In this document: piece after piece, positions 43,849-51,612 of the stretch
Numbering within the stretch: the stretch's first letter is position 1
Layout of the letters: the number at the start of each line of letters is the position of its first letter
NCBI RefSeq assembly: GCF_020179385.1
Contig: NZ_JAIBLJ010000002.1
Span: 339,944 to 403,943 of the forward strand
Direction of reading: 5' to 3'
Source of the DNA: Alkalihalobacillus sp. YIM B00296
GTDB taxonomy: Bacteria; Bacillota; Bacilli; Bacillales; Fictibacillaceae
Length of the DNA: 64,000 bases
Translations under genes and position numbers: made by a program
The notes under the pieces: model-generated
What the model was told of the DNA's origin: nothing
The model's input: only the letters and a program-made list of their open reading frames with translations
The model's database searches: none

Positions 43849-44346
43849 ATGAAAGGAATCGAAGTAGAATTATTAAAATTAATTGAGAATAACGCTAATT
43901 TGGAAGTAGAAAAAATCGCGAAGTTACTGGGTAAAAGTATAGATGAAATCCAGGAGCTGATTGATAGACTTGAGAAGAAGAAAGTCATTCTCGGCTATTC
44001 GACGCTTATTGATTGGGCAAAGGTTCTGGATGTGGAAGAGGTTACGGCCATGGTAGATGTAAAAGTGACTCCCGCTCGTGGTGTCGGTTTTGATAAAGTG
44101 GCTGAGCGCATTTATCGTTTTCCAGAAGTCAAAGCTGTATATTTAATGTCCGGTGCTTATGATCTGTCCGTTTCGGTGAAAGGAAACACGATGACAGAAA
44201 TCGGCCACTTTATTTCTGAAAAATTGTCTACGCTCGATTCTGTACTATCAACCACAACCCATTTTGTGTTGAAAAGATATAAGCATGACGGCATCATCTT
44301 ACAGGATTCAGACGAAGATGATAAAAGAATTGTGGTATCACCATGA
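43849..44346 (+). CDS. alaR: Lrp/AsnC-type regulator, AlaR-like
   Basis: A 165-residue Lrp-family regulator: HTH in residues 1-60 (LLKLIENNANLEVEKIAKLLGKS) and a RAM ligand-binding domain after (VKVTPARGVGFDKVAERI, AVYLMSGAYDLSVSVKG). It overlaps the aminotransferase by four bases, the arrangement of B. subtilis yugG-yugH (alaR-alaT). ATG at 43849 has AGGTG upstream; the GTG at 43843 is also in frame. Confidence 0.85.
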   Translation: MKGIEVELLKLIENNANLEVEKIAKLLGKSIDEIQELIDRLEKKKVILGYSTLIDWAKVLDVEEVTAMVDVKVTPARGVGFDKVAERIYRFPEVKAVYLMSGAYDLSVSVKGNTMTEIGHFISEKLSTLDSVLSTTTHFVLKRYKHDGIILQDSDEDDKRIVVSP

Positions 44347-45509
44347 GCCAATTGTCCTACGTATCGAAGCAAGTAAAGGATTTAAAGCCATCTGGTATCC
44401 GGCGCTTTTTTGATTTGGCTGCTCAGATGGAGGATGTCATTTCTCTCGGAGTAGGTGAGCCTGATTTCGTAACGCCGTGGAACTTTATCGAACAAAGCTT
44501 CCATGCTCTTGAACAAGGCTACACCTCCTATACTGAAAATGCGGGTATGATAGAGCTGCGTAGGGAAATCAGCGCATACCTGAACAGAAACTATTATTTG
44601 ATGTATGATCCAAGTGAGCAGGTGATTGTTTCTGTTGGAGCAAGTCAGGCGATTGATCTTGCACTCCGGGCGGTGATCGATCCTGGGGATGAAGTCATCG
44701 TAGTAGAACCGAGCTTTGTTGCTTATGTGCCGACAGTAAAACTCGCTGGAGGAATACCCGTCACGATCCAAACGAAAGCGGAAAATGCGTTTAAACTCAA
44801 ACCTGAAGAGATTGAAGAAGCCATAACACCGAAAACAAAAGCGATCTTGCTATGTAATCCGAATAATCCGACTGGAACCTTTTTATTGCAAGAAGAATTG
44901 GAACCACTGGCATCAGTGATCAAAAAACATGACCTGCTCGTTCTATCCGATGAAATATACGCCGAGCTCACGTATGACGATGATTACACAAGTTTCCCCT
45001 CCATCACTGGAATGAAGGAGCGGACGATCCTCATCAGCGGGTTCTCGAAGGCATTTGCGATGACAGGCTGGCGACTCGGCTATGCGGCAGGACCGGCTGA
45101 GTTAATTGCCGCTATGGTTAAAATTCATCAGTATACGATGATGTGTGCCCCTACGATGGCACAGCATGCTGCCTTAGAGGCCCTGAAAAATGGAAGACAA
45201 AGTGTCAAGGATATGTTTGAAAGCTATAAACAAAGAAGGAATTTTATCGTCAGCAGCTTGAATGAAATCGGATTGACATGTCCACATCCAGGCGGGGCGT
45301 TTTATGCATTCCCATCCATTGAAGCAACCGGGTTAACTTCAAATGAGTTTGCAGAACATCTGTTGCAAGAAGAACAAGTTGCTGTCGTACCTGGGAATGT
45401 ATTCGGAGCCAATGGGGAAGGGTATATCCGCTGCTCCTATGCGACATCCATCAAGCAGCTTGATGAAGCCATGAAACGTATGAAACGATTTGTGGAAAAA
45501 CGAATGTAA
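44343..45509 (+). CDS. alaT: Class I/II aminotransferase, AlaT-like
   Basis: A 388-residue PLP enzyme of the aspartate-aminotransferase fold. The internal aldimine lysine is Lys236 (ISGFSKAFAMTG), with substrate and cofactor residues in LGVGEPDF, CNPNNPTG (171-178), LSDEIYAEL and the C-terminal Arg in EGYIRCSYA. By its coupling to AlaR it is probably the alanine transaminase (alanine + 2-oxoglutarate to pyruvate + glutamate). B. subtilis YugH is the same size. Confidence 0.87.
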   Translation: MSQLSYVSKQVKDLKPSGIRRFFDLAAQMEDVISLGVGEPDFVTPWNFIEQSFHALEQGYTSYTENAGMIELRREISAYLNRNYYLMYDPSEQVIVSVGASQAIDLALRAVIDPGDEVIVVEPSFVAYVPTVKLAGGIPVTIQTKAENAFKLKPEEIEEAITPKTKAILLCNPNNPTGTFLLQEELEPLASVIKKHDLLVLSDEIYAELTYDDDYTSFPSITGMKERTILISGFSKAFAMTGWRLGYAAGPAELIAAMVKIHQYTMMCAPTMAQHAALEALKNGRQSVKDMFESYKQRRNFIVSSLNEIGLTCPHPGGAFYAFPSIEATGLTSNEFAEHLLQEEQVAVVPGNVFGANGEGYIRCSYATSIKQLDEAMKRMKRFVEKRM

Positions 45510-45570
45510 GAAGTAACCGAAAAGATTTTAACAGATTATATCTATGTAAATATCATTTATAACGTAAAAG

Positions 45571-45669
45571 ATGGGGCTGTCACATAAGTGTCTGCTCTCA
45601 GCACTCCTAACAACATGATACAGATTGTTGTGGTTACGTCTGACACGATTGTTTCAGAACAGCCCTATC
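45571..45669. repeat. Inverted-end element, relative of 9180-9297
   Basis: The ends GGGGCTGTCACATAAGTGTCTG and CGTCTGACACGATTGTTTCAGAACAGCCC are imperfect inverted repeats. It follows alaT and can act as a terminator. Confidence 0.65.
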
Positions 45670-45798
45670 TTTATTTCCTTAAAACTCCTTTTATATTAAT
45701 CCCGTCACCCCCTACCCCGCCACTCTCCCCTTAAAGACCACCATAGGTATTCTAATTGTAAGATTTCTCCTATGAATTTTCGATCATGAATAAAACTA

Positions 45799-45815
45799 TG
45801 TCAGAAAATCTAACA
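45799..45815. promoter_or_regulatory. TnrA box upstream of tnrA promoter
   Basis: TGTCAGAAAATCTAACA matches the TnrA/GlnR consensus TGTNANAWWWTMTNACA at every defined base. Its centre is about 50 bases before the start predicted from TATAAT at 45845-45850, the standard activating position for TnrA. Confidence 0.88.
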
Positions 45816-45844
45816 TTACTTTTGGTATCTTCTAAAAATAAGTG

Positions 45845-45850
45845 TATAAT
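45845..45850 (+). promoter_or_regulatory. tnrA -10 element
   Basis: TATAAT, part of GTGTATAAT; no good -35 is seen, as expected for an activator-dependent promoter. Predicted start about 45857. Confidence 0.65.
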
Positions 45851-45872
45851 TACGTAATAAGCAAACCCTCAG

Positions 45873-45889
45873 TGTAAAGAAATTTAACA
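45873..45889. promoter_or_regulatory. Second TnrA/GlnR-like box downstream of tnrA promoter
   Basis: TGTAAAGAAATTTAACA departs from the 17-base consensus mainly at position 7 (G for A). It is centred about +24, where binding would block transcription. Confidence 0.55.
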
Positions 45890-45944
45890 TTTGCTTTTGA
45901 CTAGTTAAAGGATAAGGTTTTTCTATTCAAAAGAGGTGAAACAG

Positions 45945-46268
45945 ATGTCAACTGACAAAAAATCTTACAAGGATAAAAAAGTAATGTCCATTGGAATCAT
46001 CAGTAAAATAACAGGATTATCCGAGCGTAAAATTCGATATTACGAAGAAAGAAAATTAATATTCCCAGAGAGGACAGAACGAGGTACGCGAAAATACTCC
46101 TTTTCTGATGTTGAAATCCTGATGGAAATTGCAAATCAAATTGAAGATGGGGTCCAGACCTATGAAATAAAAAAAGAAATGTCTAAAAAACAAAAGACCC
46201 AAACAAAGGATGACATTAACAAAATGATTCGCGGCCAATTAAACGCACATTTCCATTTGAGAAAATAG
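45945..46268 (+). CDS. tnrA: Nitrogen regulator TnrA
   Basis: A 107-residue MerR-family regulator of nitrogen metabolism. The N-terminal HTH is [32 protein letters not shown], and the short C-terminus ends in [11 protein letters not shown], where B. subtilis TnrA binds feedback-inhibited glutamine synthetase. The close match to TnrA and the single-gene context (no glnA adjacent) argue against GlnR. ATG at 45945 follows GAGGTG. It has its own TnrA boxes and terminator. Confidence 0.93.
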   Translation: MSTDKKSYKDKKVMSIGIISKITGLSERKIRYYEERKLIFPERTERGTRKYSFSDVEILMEIANQIEDGVQTYEIKKEMSKKQKTQTKDDINKMIRGQLNAHFHLRK

Positions 46269-46271
46269 AAT

Positions 46272-46311
46272 AACGGGGCTGCCCTATAATTGTTTGACAG
46301 CCCCGTTTTTC
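46272..46311 (+). terminator. Terminator of tnrA
   Basis: AACGGGGCTG (46272-46281) pairs with CAGCCCCGTT (46298-46307) and runs into five or more T. The sequence resembles a shortened form of the 45571 element ends. Confidence 0.85.
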
Positions 46312-46338
46312 TTATTGTGCAGATAAAATCTACATGCA

Positions 46339-47073
46339 TTAAAACTTATTCGAAAGCCCCACATACAAATCGTTCAGGGTATTGTATCCTAGATTTCGAA
46401 TTTTGTTCAGATATAAACTCCATAATTGTGCAGTCAATTTTGCATCCCCTAATGCGTGATGGCGTTCGACTACAGGGATTCCACAATGTTCACAACATTC
46501 TTCTAATCGGACCAGATTGATATTCGGTTCTGCAACTTTAAATAAAAATGACGTATCGACAATCCGGTGATTGAATTGCGATCGGAACAGCTTCCGGTTT
46601 GTGTGCTGGAGAAAATTTTTCTCATGATTAGAATGATGGGCCACAAGTACATCCCCTCTTACAAAATCATAAAATTCGATAAGTGCTTGTTGAAGTTCGG
46701 GAGCCTTTTTCAAATCATCGTCAGTTATTCCTGTCAGCTCTATTATTTCAGTTGAAAGTTTACGATCGGATCGTACAAGGGAATAATAGGTTTCATTGTG
46801 TTGAATGATATCACCCTTCACTTTTATCGCACCTATCGAAATAATTTCATCACCTTGATCAGGATAGAAACCTGTAGTTTCTAAATCGAATACAACGACA
46901 TTCAAGTCTTTCAAAGGAACGGATAAACTTTCCCCAGCTTTCCTTTCTTTTTCCAATTGTCTTAAAAAGGCAAGATGCTGCGGATTGGTTTGCCCTTGCA
47001 GCGGCGCATAAATACTTGAACTCACCTTACCCTGTACCTGTTTCATAAACTGAATGATCGGATCAATTTTCAT
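46339..47073 (-). CDS. DnaQ-like 3'-5' exonuclease
   Basis: A 244-residue DEDDh-type exonuclease domain after a 50-residue N-terminal extension. Asp63 and Glu65 (VFDLETTGF), His206 and Asp210 (HHALGDAKLTAQL) are in place; the third acid, usually Asp in AHNaxFDxxFL, is Glu151 here (AHHSNHEKNFL). ATG at 47073 is chosen; it lies inside the end of the upstream nucleotidyltransferase gene (11-base overlap), so the two are coupled. The substrate is not known. Confidence 0.82.
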   Translation of the reverse strand: MKIDPIIQFMKQVQGKVSSSIYAPLQGQTNPQHLAFLRQLEKERKAGESLSVPLKDLNVVVFDLETTGFYPDQGDEIISIGAIKVKGDIIQHNETYYSLVRSDRKLSTEIIELTGITDDDLKKAPELQQALIEFYDFVRGDVLVAHHSNHEKNFLQHTNRKLFRSQFNHRIVDTSFLFKVAEPNINLVRLEECCEHCGIPVVERHHALGDAKLTAQLWSLYLNKIRNLGYNTLNDLYVGLSNKF

Positions 47074-48061
47074 TTTCCAACATCCTTTTGATGACGGTGC
47101 CAGTATAATCCTGCAGTTTTTTACCATTCAATAAGATTTGTTTGATCTCATTTCTATCCTTCTTGTCGAGCTTTTTTACATCAAGATAGTGAACATCATC
47201 ATACAATTCTGAAACTTGGTGTTGTTGCAGCCGGAAATTCAATAACTTTTCAAAGTCAACTTTGCAGCCCTCCAACTCCTTGTATTCAGGAAATCCACAA
47301 AGCTTCTCAAGTCTAGACAATGTTGAAGTGTCACTGATGTTTTCTTTGATCGCCAATAAACGGATCGCATTGATATAAGGGAAGAATCCTGAATGTTTCA
47401 AATCAACATACCCAGCGTGCGAACCATGTGATTCGGTCAGTATTTGACGGAATACTCCAACCGCTTTCTTAACATGCCTGGTATTTTCGAATAACCGGTA
47501 TAAAAAATAAGGCCTTTTCTCAATATGATGATGCAATTGCTGTTTTAAGCGGGTAATGCCATGCTCTTCACCAGCTAAAACCCTAGCATCATAAAAAATC
47601 AATAAAAAACGGATGGACTCAAAACTTTCTTCTTCCAACCACTTATCAATTTGCATCTCCCACTCTTCATTCGATTTACACCATAACGGATTAGAACTCA
47701 TCACACCTCCATCACAATAAGGGTATCCAATCTCATATAAACCAAAAGAGATTTCTTTCCCCAATTCACGGAAATACTCCCTCGATTTCTCGTTTGATAC
47801 ATGATAAACCAGGCCATGATCTTGGTCGCTGATGATCGCTTGTTCAAACCTACCCGCACTCCCCATGACAAACCAGGAAAACCGGCAAGGTGGAGGCCCT
47901 AATTTCTCCTTGACTTCACTTAACGAAATATCAAATAGATTCTGCATGACTGTGTCATGAAAATGATTCAACTCACTAATGCTCGTTTGATGATTTCCTA
48001 TATGGCTCTCACGCCAACTTTTCAGTGTGTCATAAGGTCCCATAGGTTCAGGTTCATTCAT
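47063..48061 (-). CDS. DUF294/GlnD-like nucleotidyltransferase
   Basis: A 332-residue protein. The nucleotidyltransferase core has GSAGRFEQ (Gly67-Gln74) and Asp79-x-Asp81 (ISDQDHGLVY), the GSxxR...DxD pattern shared with GlnD uridylyltransferases, followed by a C-terminal helical DUF294-type domain. It lies downstream of amtB, where B. subtilis has the PII gene nrgB, and upstream of the coupled exonuclease. A role in nucleotidylating a nitrogen-signalling partner is only inferred. The GGAG site lies about seven bases before the ATG. Confidence 0.8.
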   Translation of the reverse strand: MNEPEPMGPYDTLKSWRESHIGNHQTSISELNHFHDTVMQNLFDISLSEVKEKLGPPPCRFSWFVMGSAGRFEQAIISDQDHGLVYHVSNEKSREYFRELGKEISFGLYEIGYPYCDGGVMSSNPLWCKSNEEWEMQIDKWLEEESFESIRFLLIFYDARVLAGEEHGITRLKQQLHHHIEKRPYFLYRLFENTRHVKKAVGVFRQILTESHGSHAGYVDLKHSGFFPYINAIRLLAIKENISDTSTLSRLEKLCGFPEYKELEGCKVDFEKLLNFRLQQHQVSELYDDVHYLDVKKLDKKDRNEIKQILLNGKKLQDYTGTVIKRMLENEN

Positions 48062-48083
48062 TTAAACATCTCCTTCAACCTTT

Positions 48084-48113
48084 AAAAGGAGGTGACCTTT
48101 TAAGTCAACCTCC
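48084..48113 (-). terminator. Hairpin between amtB and nucleotidyltransferase gene
   Basis: GGAGGTTGAC pairs with GTCACCTCC on the minus strand, followed by TTTT. Partial termination would lower expression of the two downstream genes relative to amtB. Confidence 0.65.
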
Positions 48114-48128
48114 TTGTTCCACCAAAGA

Positions 48129-49397
48129 TCAGCTGCTGATCTTCTTCTCCTTTGTCAAAAAGGCTTCTGGATATCCATAGGAACCATGTTCACTTATGTC
48201 TAAGCCCATAATCTCTTCCTCTTCAGTGACACGTAATCCATTCATGGTTTTCTTCATGATATATAAGAGTACAAATGATATCACAAAAGCGTAAGCACCT
48301 GACACTCCGACACCCATGGCTTGCACGCCAAGCTGCGTGAATCCGCCACCGTAAAATAGTCCAGGCTGTCCAACAGTCGCCAATTCTGGTGTAGCAAACA
48401 ATCCAGTAGACAATGTCCCCCATACCCCGGCAGCACCATGAACGGACAGTGCAAAAATCGGGTCATCTACTTTAAGTCTTTCGAAAAGCTTCATACTGTA
48501 AAAAACAAGTACTCCTGCAACTATACCGATCACAACCGCAGCCCACGTTTCAACAAACGCACAGGATGCAGTTATGGCTACGAGCCCTGCCAATCCACCA
48601 TTCAACATGGTCGGTATGTCTGATTTCCCAAGAACCATCCAGGAAATGATCAAAGCGGAAATCGCTCCAGCACCAGCTGCTAAATTGGTATTCAAAGCAA
48701 CAAATCCGAAAAATCCATCATCGACGACAAATGTACTTCCGGCATTAAAGCCGAACCAGCCAATCCATAAAACGAGGACACCTAAGGCGGTGAAAACTTG
48801 ATTGTGGCCATATAAATTGTTCGCCGTTCCATTTTTGTTGAATTTCCCCATCCTCGGTTTCAAAAGAATCGTTGCAGCGAAAGCAGCCATCGCCCCAGTT
48901 AAATGGACAACAGTAGAACCTGCAAAGTCTTGCTTTCCATGTTCTCCTAACCAGCCGCCTCCCCAAATCCAGTGTGCGACTACAGGATAAACGAGAGCAG
49001 AAAACAGGATGGCGAAAACAACATAGACAGAAAGTTTAGCCCGCTCCGCAAATCCTCCAAACGCAATCGTCAGTGAGATGCCAGCAAAAGCAAGCTGGAA
49101 CATAAAGTAAGCTGCGGTCGAATAATCCATTCCCTCTATTTCATAACCAGAATAGAAAAAATCAGACAACCCGACTAGAAAGTTTCCATTTTCCCCAAAA
49201 ATGAATCCATACCCTAATGCCCAAAACACGATAGAAGATATTCCGAACGTAAAGATGGTTTTCCCTGCAATATGTCCTGCATTTTTCATGCGGGTGGATC
49301 CTGCTTCAAGTAAAATAAACCCGCCTTGCATAAAGATGACTAAAATAGCACCTAGGATCAACCAAACACTATTTAACGAAAACATGATGTCTTCCAT
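48129..49397 (-). CDS. amtB: Ammonium transporter AmtB/NrgA
   Basis: A 422-residue Amt-family channel with about 11 membrane helices. Conserved pieces are GFILLEAGSTRMKNAGH near the N-terminus, VVHLTGAMAAF with the first pore His, GWFGFNAGS and SVHGAAGVWGTL with the second His. ATG at 49397 (MEDIMFSLNSVW) is chosen, with GGGGGAT upstream; the in-frame ATG at 49478 would add residues encoded over a TnrA box. Two TnrA boxes flank the promoter. No glnK/nrgB follows. Confidence 0.94.
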   Translation of the reverse strand: MEDIMFSLNSVWLILGAILVIFMQGGFILLEAGSTRMKNAGHIAGKTIFTFGISSIVFWALGYGFIFGENGNFLVGLSDFFYSGYEIEGMDYSTAAYFMFQLAFAGISLTIAFGGFAERAKLSVYVVFAILFSALVYPVVAHWIWGGGWLGEHGKQDFAGSTVVHLTGAMAAFAATILLKPRMGKFNKNGTANNLYGHNQVFTALGVLVLWIGWFGFNAGSTFVVDDGFFGFVALNTNLAAGAGAISALIISWMVLGKSDIPTMLNGGLAGLVAITASCAFVETWAAVVIGIVAGVLVFYSMKLFERLKVDDPIFALSVHGAAGVWGTLSTGLFATPELATVGQPGLFYGGGFTQLGVQAMGVGVSGAYAFVISFVLLYIMKKTMNGLRVTEEEEIMGLDISEHGSYGYPEAFLTKEKKISS

Positions 49398-49433
49398 GAA
49401 TAATCCCCCTATGTCAGATTTATTATCAGTTGA

Positions 49434-49450
49434 TGTTATATAATCTAACA
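49434..49450. promoter_or_regulatory. TnrA/GlnR box in amtB leader
   Basis: TGTTATATAATCTAACA matches the 17-base consensus at every defined base. It is centred about +21 from the predicted start, between promoter and start codon. Confidence 0.75.
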
Positions 49451-49469
49451 TCAACCTTGTTGTGTTTAT

Positions 49470-49475
49470 TTTATA
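49470..49475 (-). promoter_or_regulatory. amtB -10 element
   Basis: TATAAA read on the minus strand within GTGTATAAAAT, similar to the GTGTATAAT of tnrA. No good -35 is seen. Predicted start about 49463. Confidence 0.6.
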
Positions 49476-49501
49476 CACTAGAGCGCTACATGCAACTTCT
49501 A

Positions 49502-49518
49502 TGTAAGAAAATCTGACA
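49502..49518. promoter_or_regulatory. TnrA box upstream of amtB promoter
   Basis: TGTAAGAAAATCTGACA matches TGTNANAWWWTMTNACA throughout and is centred about 47 bases before the predicted start, the activating position known for nrgAB. Confidence 0.88.
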
Positions 49519-49551
49519 TACTTTTCTCGTTTTTATAAATTTTCTTTATGA

Positions 49552-49669
49552 TAAGAAAAGCGCAAACGCCCTGATCAACCACGCAGGTCACTGGAAGTCC
49601 GACGAGGAGGCTGTCGCCGCCGCAGGAGGACGAAGTGAACCAAGTGGTTGGGCGTTGAAGCTAGACATC
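49552..49669. repeat. Dispersed repeat, short form, copy G
   Basis: ATAAGAAAAGCGCAAACGCC to GGGCGTTGAAGCTAGAC, upstream of the amtB regulatory region. Confidence 0.88.
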
Positions 49670-49670
49670 A

Positions 49671-49790
49671 TGAAAAGCGCAAACGCCCCTTGATCAGCCA
49701 CGTAGGTCACGAGGAGGCTCGAACCAAACAAAGTTCGATTCTGCGTGGGTAAACCTTCGACCTAAATCAATGTGTCGCCGCCGCAGGAGG
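49671..49790. repeat. Dispersed repeat, long form truncated, copy H
   Basis: Tandem to copy G. It has the left end and the 56-base insert (CGAACCAAACAAAGTTCG) but stops at GCCGCCGCAGGAGG; the right end is missing. Confidence 0.8.
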
Positions 49791-49845
49791 AAAGCAAGTA
49801 TATTTCCAAATTGTAAAACAATAATCTATACGGAAACAGCTTTAA

Positions 49846-49880
49846 GAAAAACGCAGGGAAATCATTAGAATCCCCTGCGT
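49846..49880 (-). terminator. Terminator of amidohydrolase/SSS operon
   Basis: ACGCAGGG pairs with CCCTGCGT; on the minus strand TTTTTC follows. Confidence 0.8.
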
Positions 49881-49924
49881 CTTAGTGTGTGAATCAAATC
49901 GTTTATAAATTGATAAAGAATATT

Positions 49925-51391
49925 TTACCCAATATTCCGATATTCTGCAGCGATCTTCACGTCTTTCACTTGCGTTAGTGCACTGACGACGATAACGATG
50001 ACGACGTTACAGATCAGTCCGAGGATCCCCGCATGGATATCAAAAGGTGTCACCGGGGCGACTAGCTGATAGTAGTAGTTGACGACAGTACCGACAATCA
50101 ATCCGGTTATGATTGCAGGGGCAGTAGCACGTTTCGAATATAATGCGCCATAGACACCAGGGGCGAACTGTACAATTGAACCATAAGCTCCTAAAAGCAA
50201 AGCAATCAGCCCTTGACCTCCAAACACGGTTATGAAATAGGCGAGTGCACCGATAACAAATACGCCGATCCGCATGATCAAAAGCGTACTTTTATCAGAA
50301 ATGTCAGCCTTTATGTTTTTGATGACACCGTCTGTAAACTCTAGAGAAGCGCTATGGGTGATAGCATCAGCCGTTGACATGGCAGCAGCTAGAGCACCTG
50401 CCCCGACAAGGCCATAAACCCAACCTGGTAGACTGAGTGCCGTCGTAATCAAATAGGGAAGAATTTCATCCGGTGATCCAAGTTCAGAAGAATTGACTAC
50501 ATTAACGGCAGCAAACCCTACAAGCAAAAGCGGAATCAAAAATAGGGCGAATACCGGGTAAATCAAAACCGTTTTTTTGATGGTACGGGCATTTGACGCA
50601 TACGATTTCGAAAACAAATGCGGCCACATCAAGAAACCGATCAATGAAACGAGGATGGTGGTCGTATAAGCCATTGGGGACATCGTCGAACCTACATTTC
50701 CGATTTCAAGAAAGCCTGGATTCGATTCAATGAGTTCAGTGAACATACCTGAAACACTATTATGAAGCTGTTTAACGATAGCTAGTCCAACTACCCATGA
50801 GATGATGATCATCAAAAGTCCTTGAAAGACATCAGACCAGGCAGCAGCTCGCAGCCCTCCCGTGGCCACATATACGACAACGATTCCATATGATAATAAA
50901 GCACCAAGCCAAAATGGAATCCTGCCTTCTGTCATGATGTTGAAGATATAAGCCATCCCTTTCATCTGTGTAGCAAGGTATTGGATAGAGGCGAGCAGGG
51001 CAATCAACCCGATTAAAATCGGAAGCAATCTCCCCCCGAACCTTTTCTTCAAAAACCCTGAGACGGTATAAATGTTATACTTTCTTCCTATTTTCCCGAT
51101 TTTCGGACCTATGATATACCATGGTAGGATCGCAAATGCGGTATAAGTCAAAATATAAAGGGCTGGAGCACCTTGTGAATATGCCCAACCCGGAGCCCCA
51201 AGAAATGAAAAGGCACTGAATACTGCTCCACCCATCAGGAACCACATGACGATGAGCCCGAGCTTTCCGCCTGCCACTGCAAACTCATTCAATGAGCCTT
51301 TATCCTGGCCCTTTCCAGCCATCACACCGATCACTAGGGCCACGATTAAATACCCGATCATCAACACCATCGCAATTTGCCAATCAGCCAT
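49925..51391 (-). CDS. Sodium:solute symporter (SSS family)
   Basis: A 488-residue, about 13-helix symporter. Conserved pieces include AGGKLGLIVMWFLMGGAVFSAFSFLGAPG near the N-terminus and ATGGLRAAAWSDVFQG, typical of SSS. Its stop-start junction with the DUF3311 gene (one-base overlap) is common: DUF3311 proteins regularly pair with these carriers. As the last gene of an operon with an amidohydrolase and a ureidohydrolase, it probably imports an amide or carbamoyl compound. Confidence 0.88.
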   Translation of the reverse strand: MADWQIAMVLMIGYLIVALVIGVMAGKGQDKGSLNEFAVAGGKLGLIVMWFLMGGAVFSAFSFLGAPGWAYSQGAPALYILTYTAFAILPWYIIGPKIGKIGRKYNIYTVSGFLKKRFGGRLLPILIGLIALLASIQYLATQMKGMAYIFNIMTEGRIPFWLGALLSYGIVVVYVATGGLRAAAWSDVFQGLLMIIISWVVGLAIVKQLHNSVSGMFTELIESNPGFLEIGNVGSTMSPMAYTTTILVSLIGFLMWPHLFSKSYASNARTIKKTVLIYPVFALFLIPLLLVGFAAVNVVNSSELGSPDEILPYLITTALSLPGWVYGLVGAGALAAAMSTADAITHSASLEFTDGVIKNIKADISDKSTLLIMRIGVFVIGALAYFITVFGGQGLIALLLGAYGSIVQFAPGVYGALYSKRATAPAIITGLIVGTVVNYYYQLVAPVTPFDIHAGILGLICNVVIVIVVSALTQVKDVKIAAEYRNIG

Positions 51392-51612
51392 TAGTTCCCC
51401 TCCGTTTCATCTTTATCTGGGTCGATTCGATATAATGCTAATACAATCAGGAAAGCGATGATGATCCATAGAATCACCCAAAAAACGGAAAATGGAAGCC
51501 CGATGACAATCGGAGTAGCACGATTCCCTAGTGAAAACAACGGAAACAGCAATAACAATAATGGAATAAGAAGGGACAGACAGTATATCGTAGTGAATTT
51601 CTTTTTACTCAT
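51391..51612 (-). CDS. DUF3311 small membrane protein
   Basis: A 73-residue protein with two membrane helices (about residues 10-28 and 38-60) and a hydrophilic end (YRIDPDKDETEGN). DUF3311 members sit beside SSS symporters and are thought to be accessory subunits. It overlaps the amidohydrolase stop by four bases and the symporter start by one. Confidence 0.8.
   Translation of the reverse strand: MSKKKFTTIYCLSLLIPLLLLLFPLFSLGNRATPIVIGLPFSVFWVILWIIIAFLIVLALYRIDPDKDETEGN

Noticed and set aside
45945-46268. Calling this gene glnR
   Set aside because: No glnA is adjacent, the N-terminus and the GQLNAHF tail match TnrA, and it has TnrA boxes with a terminator as a single gene.
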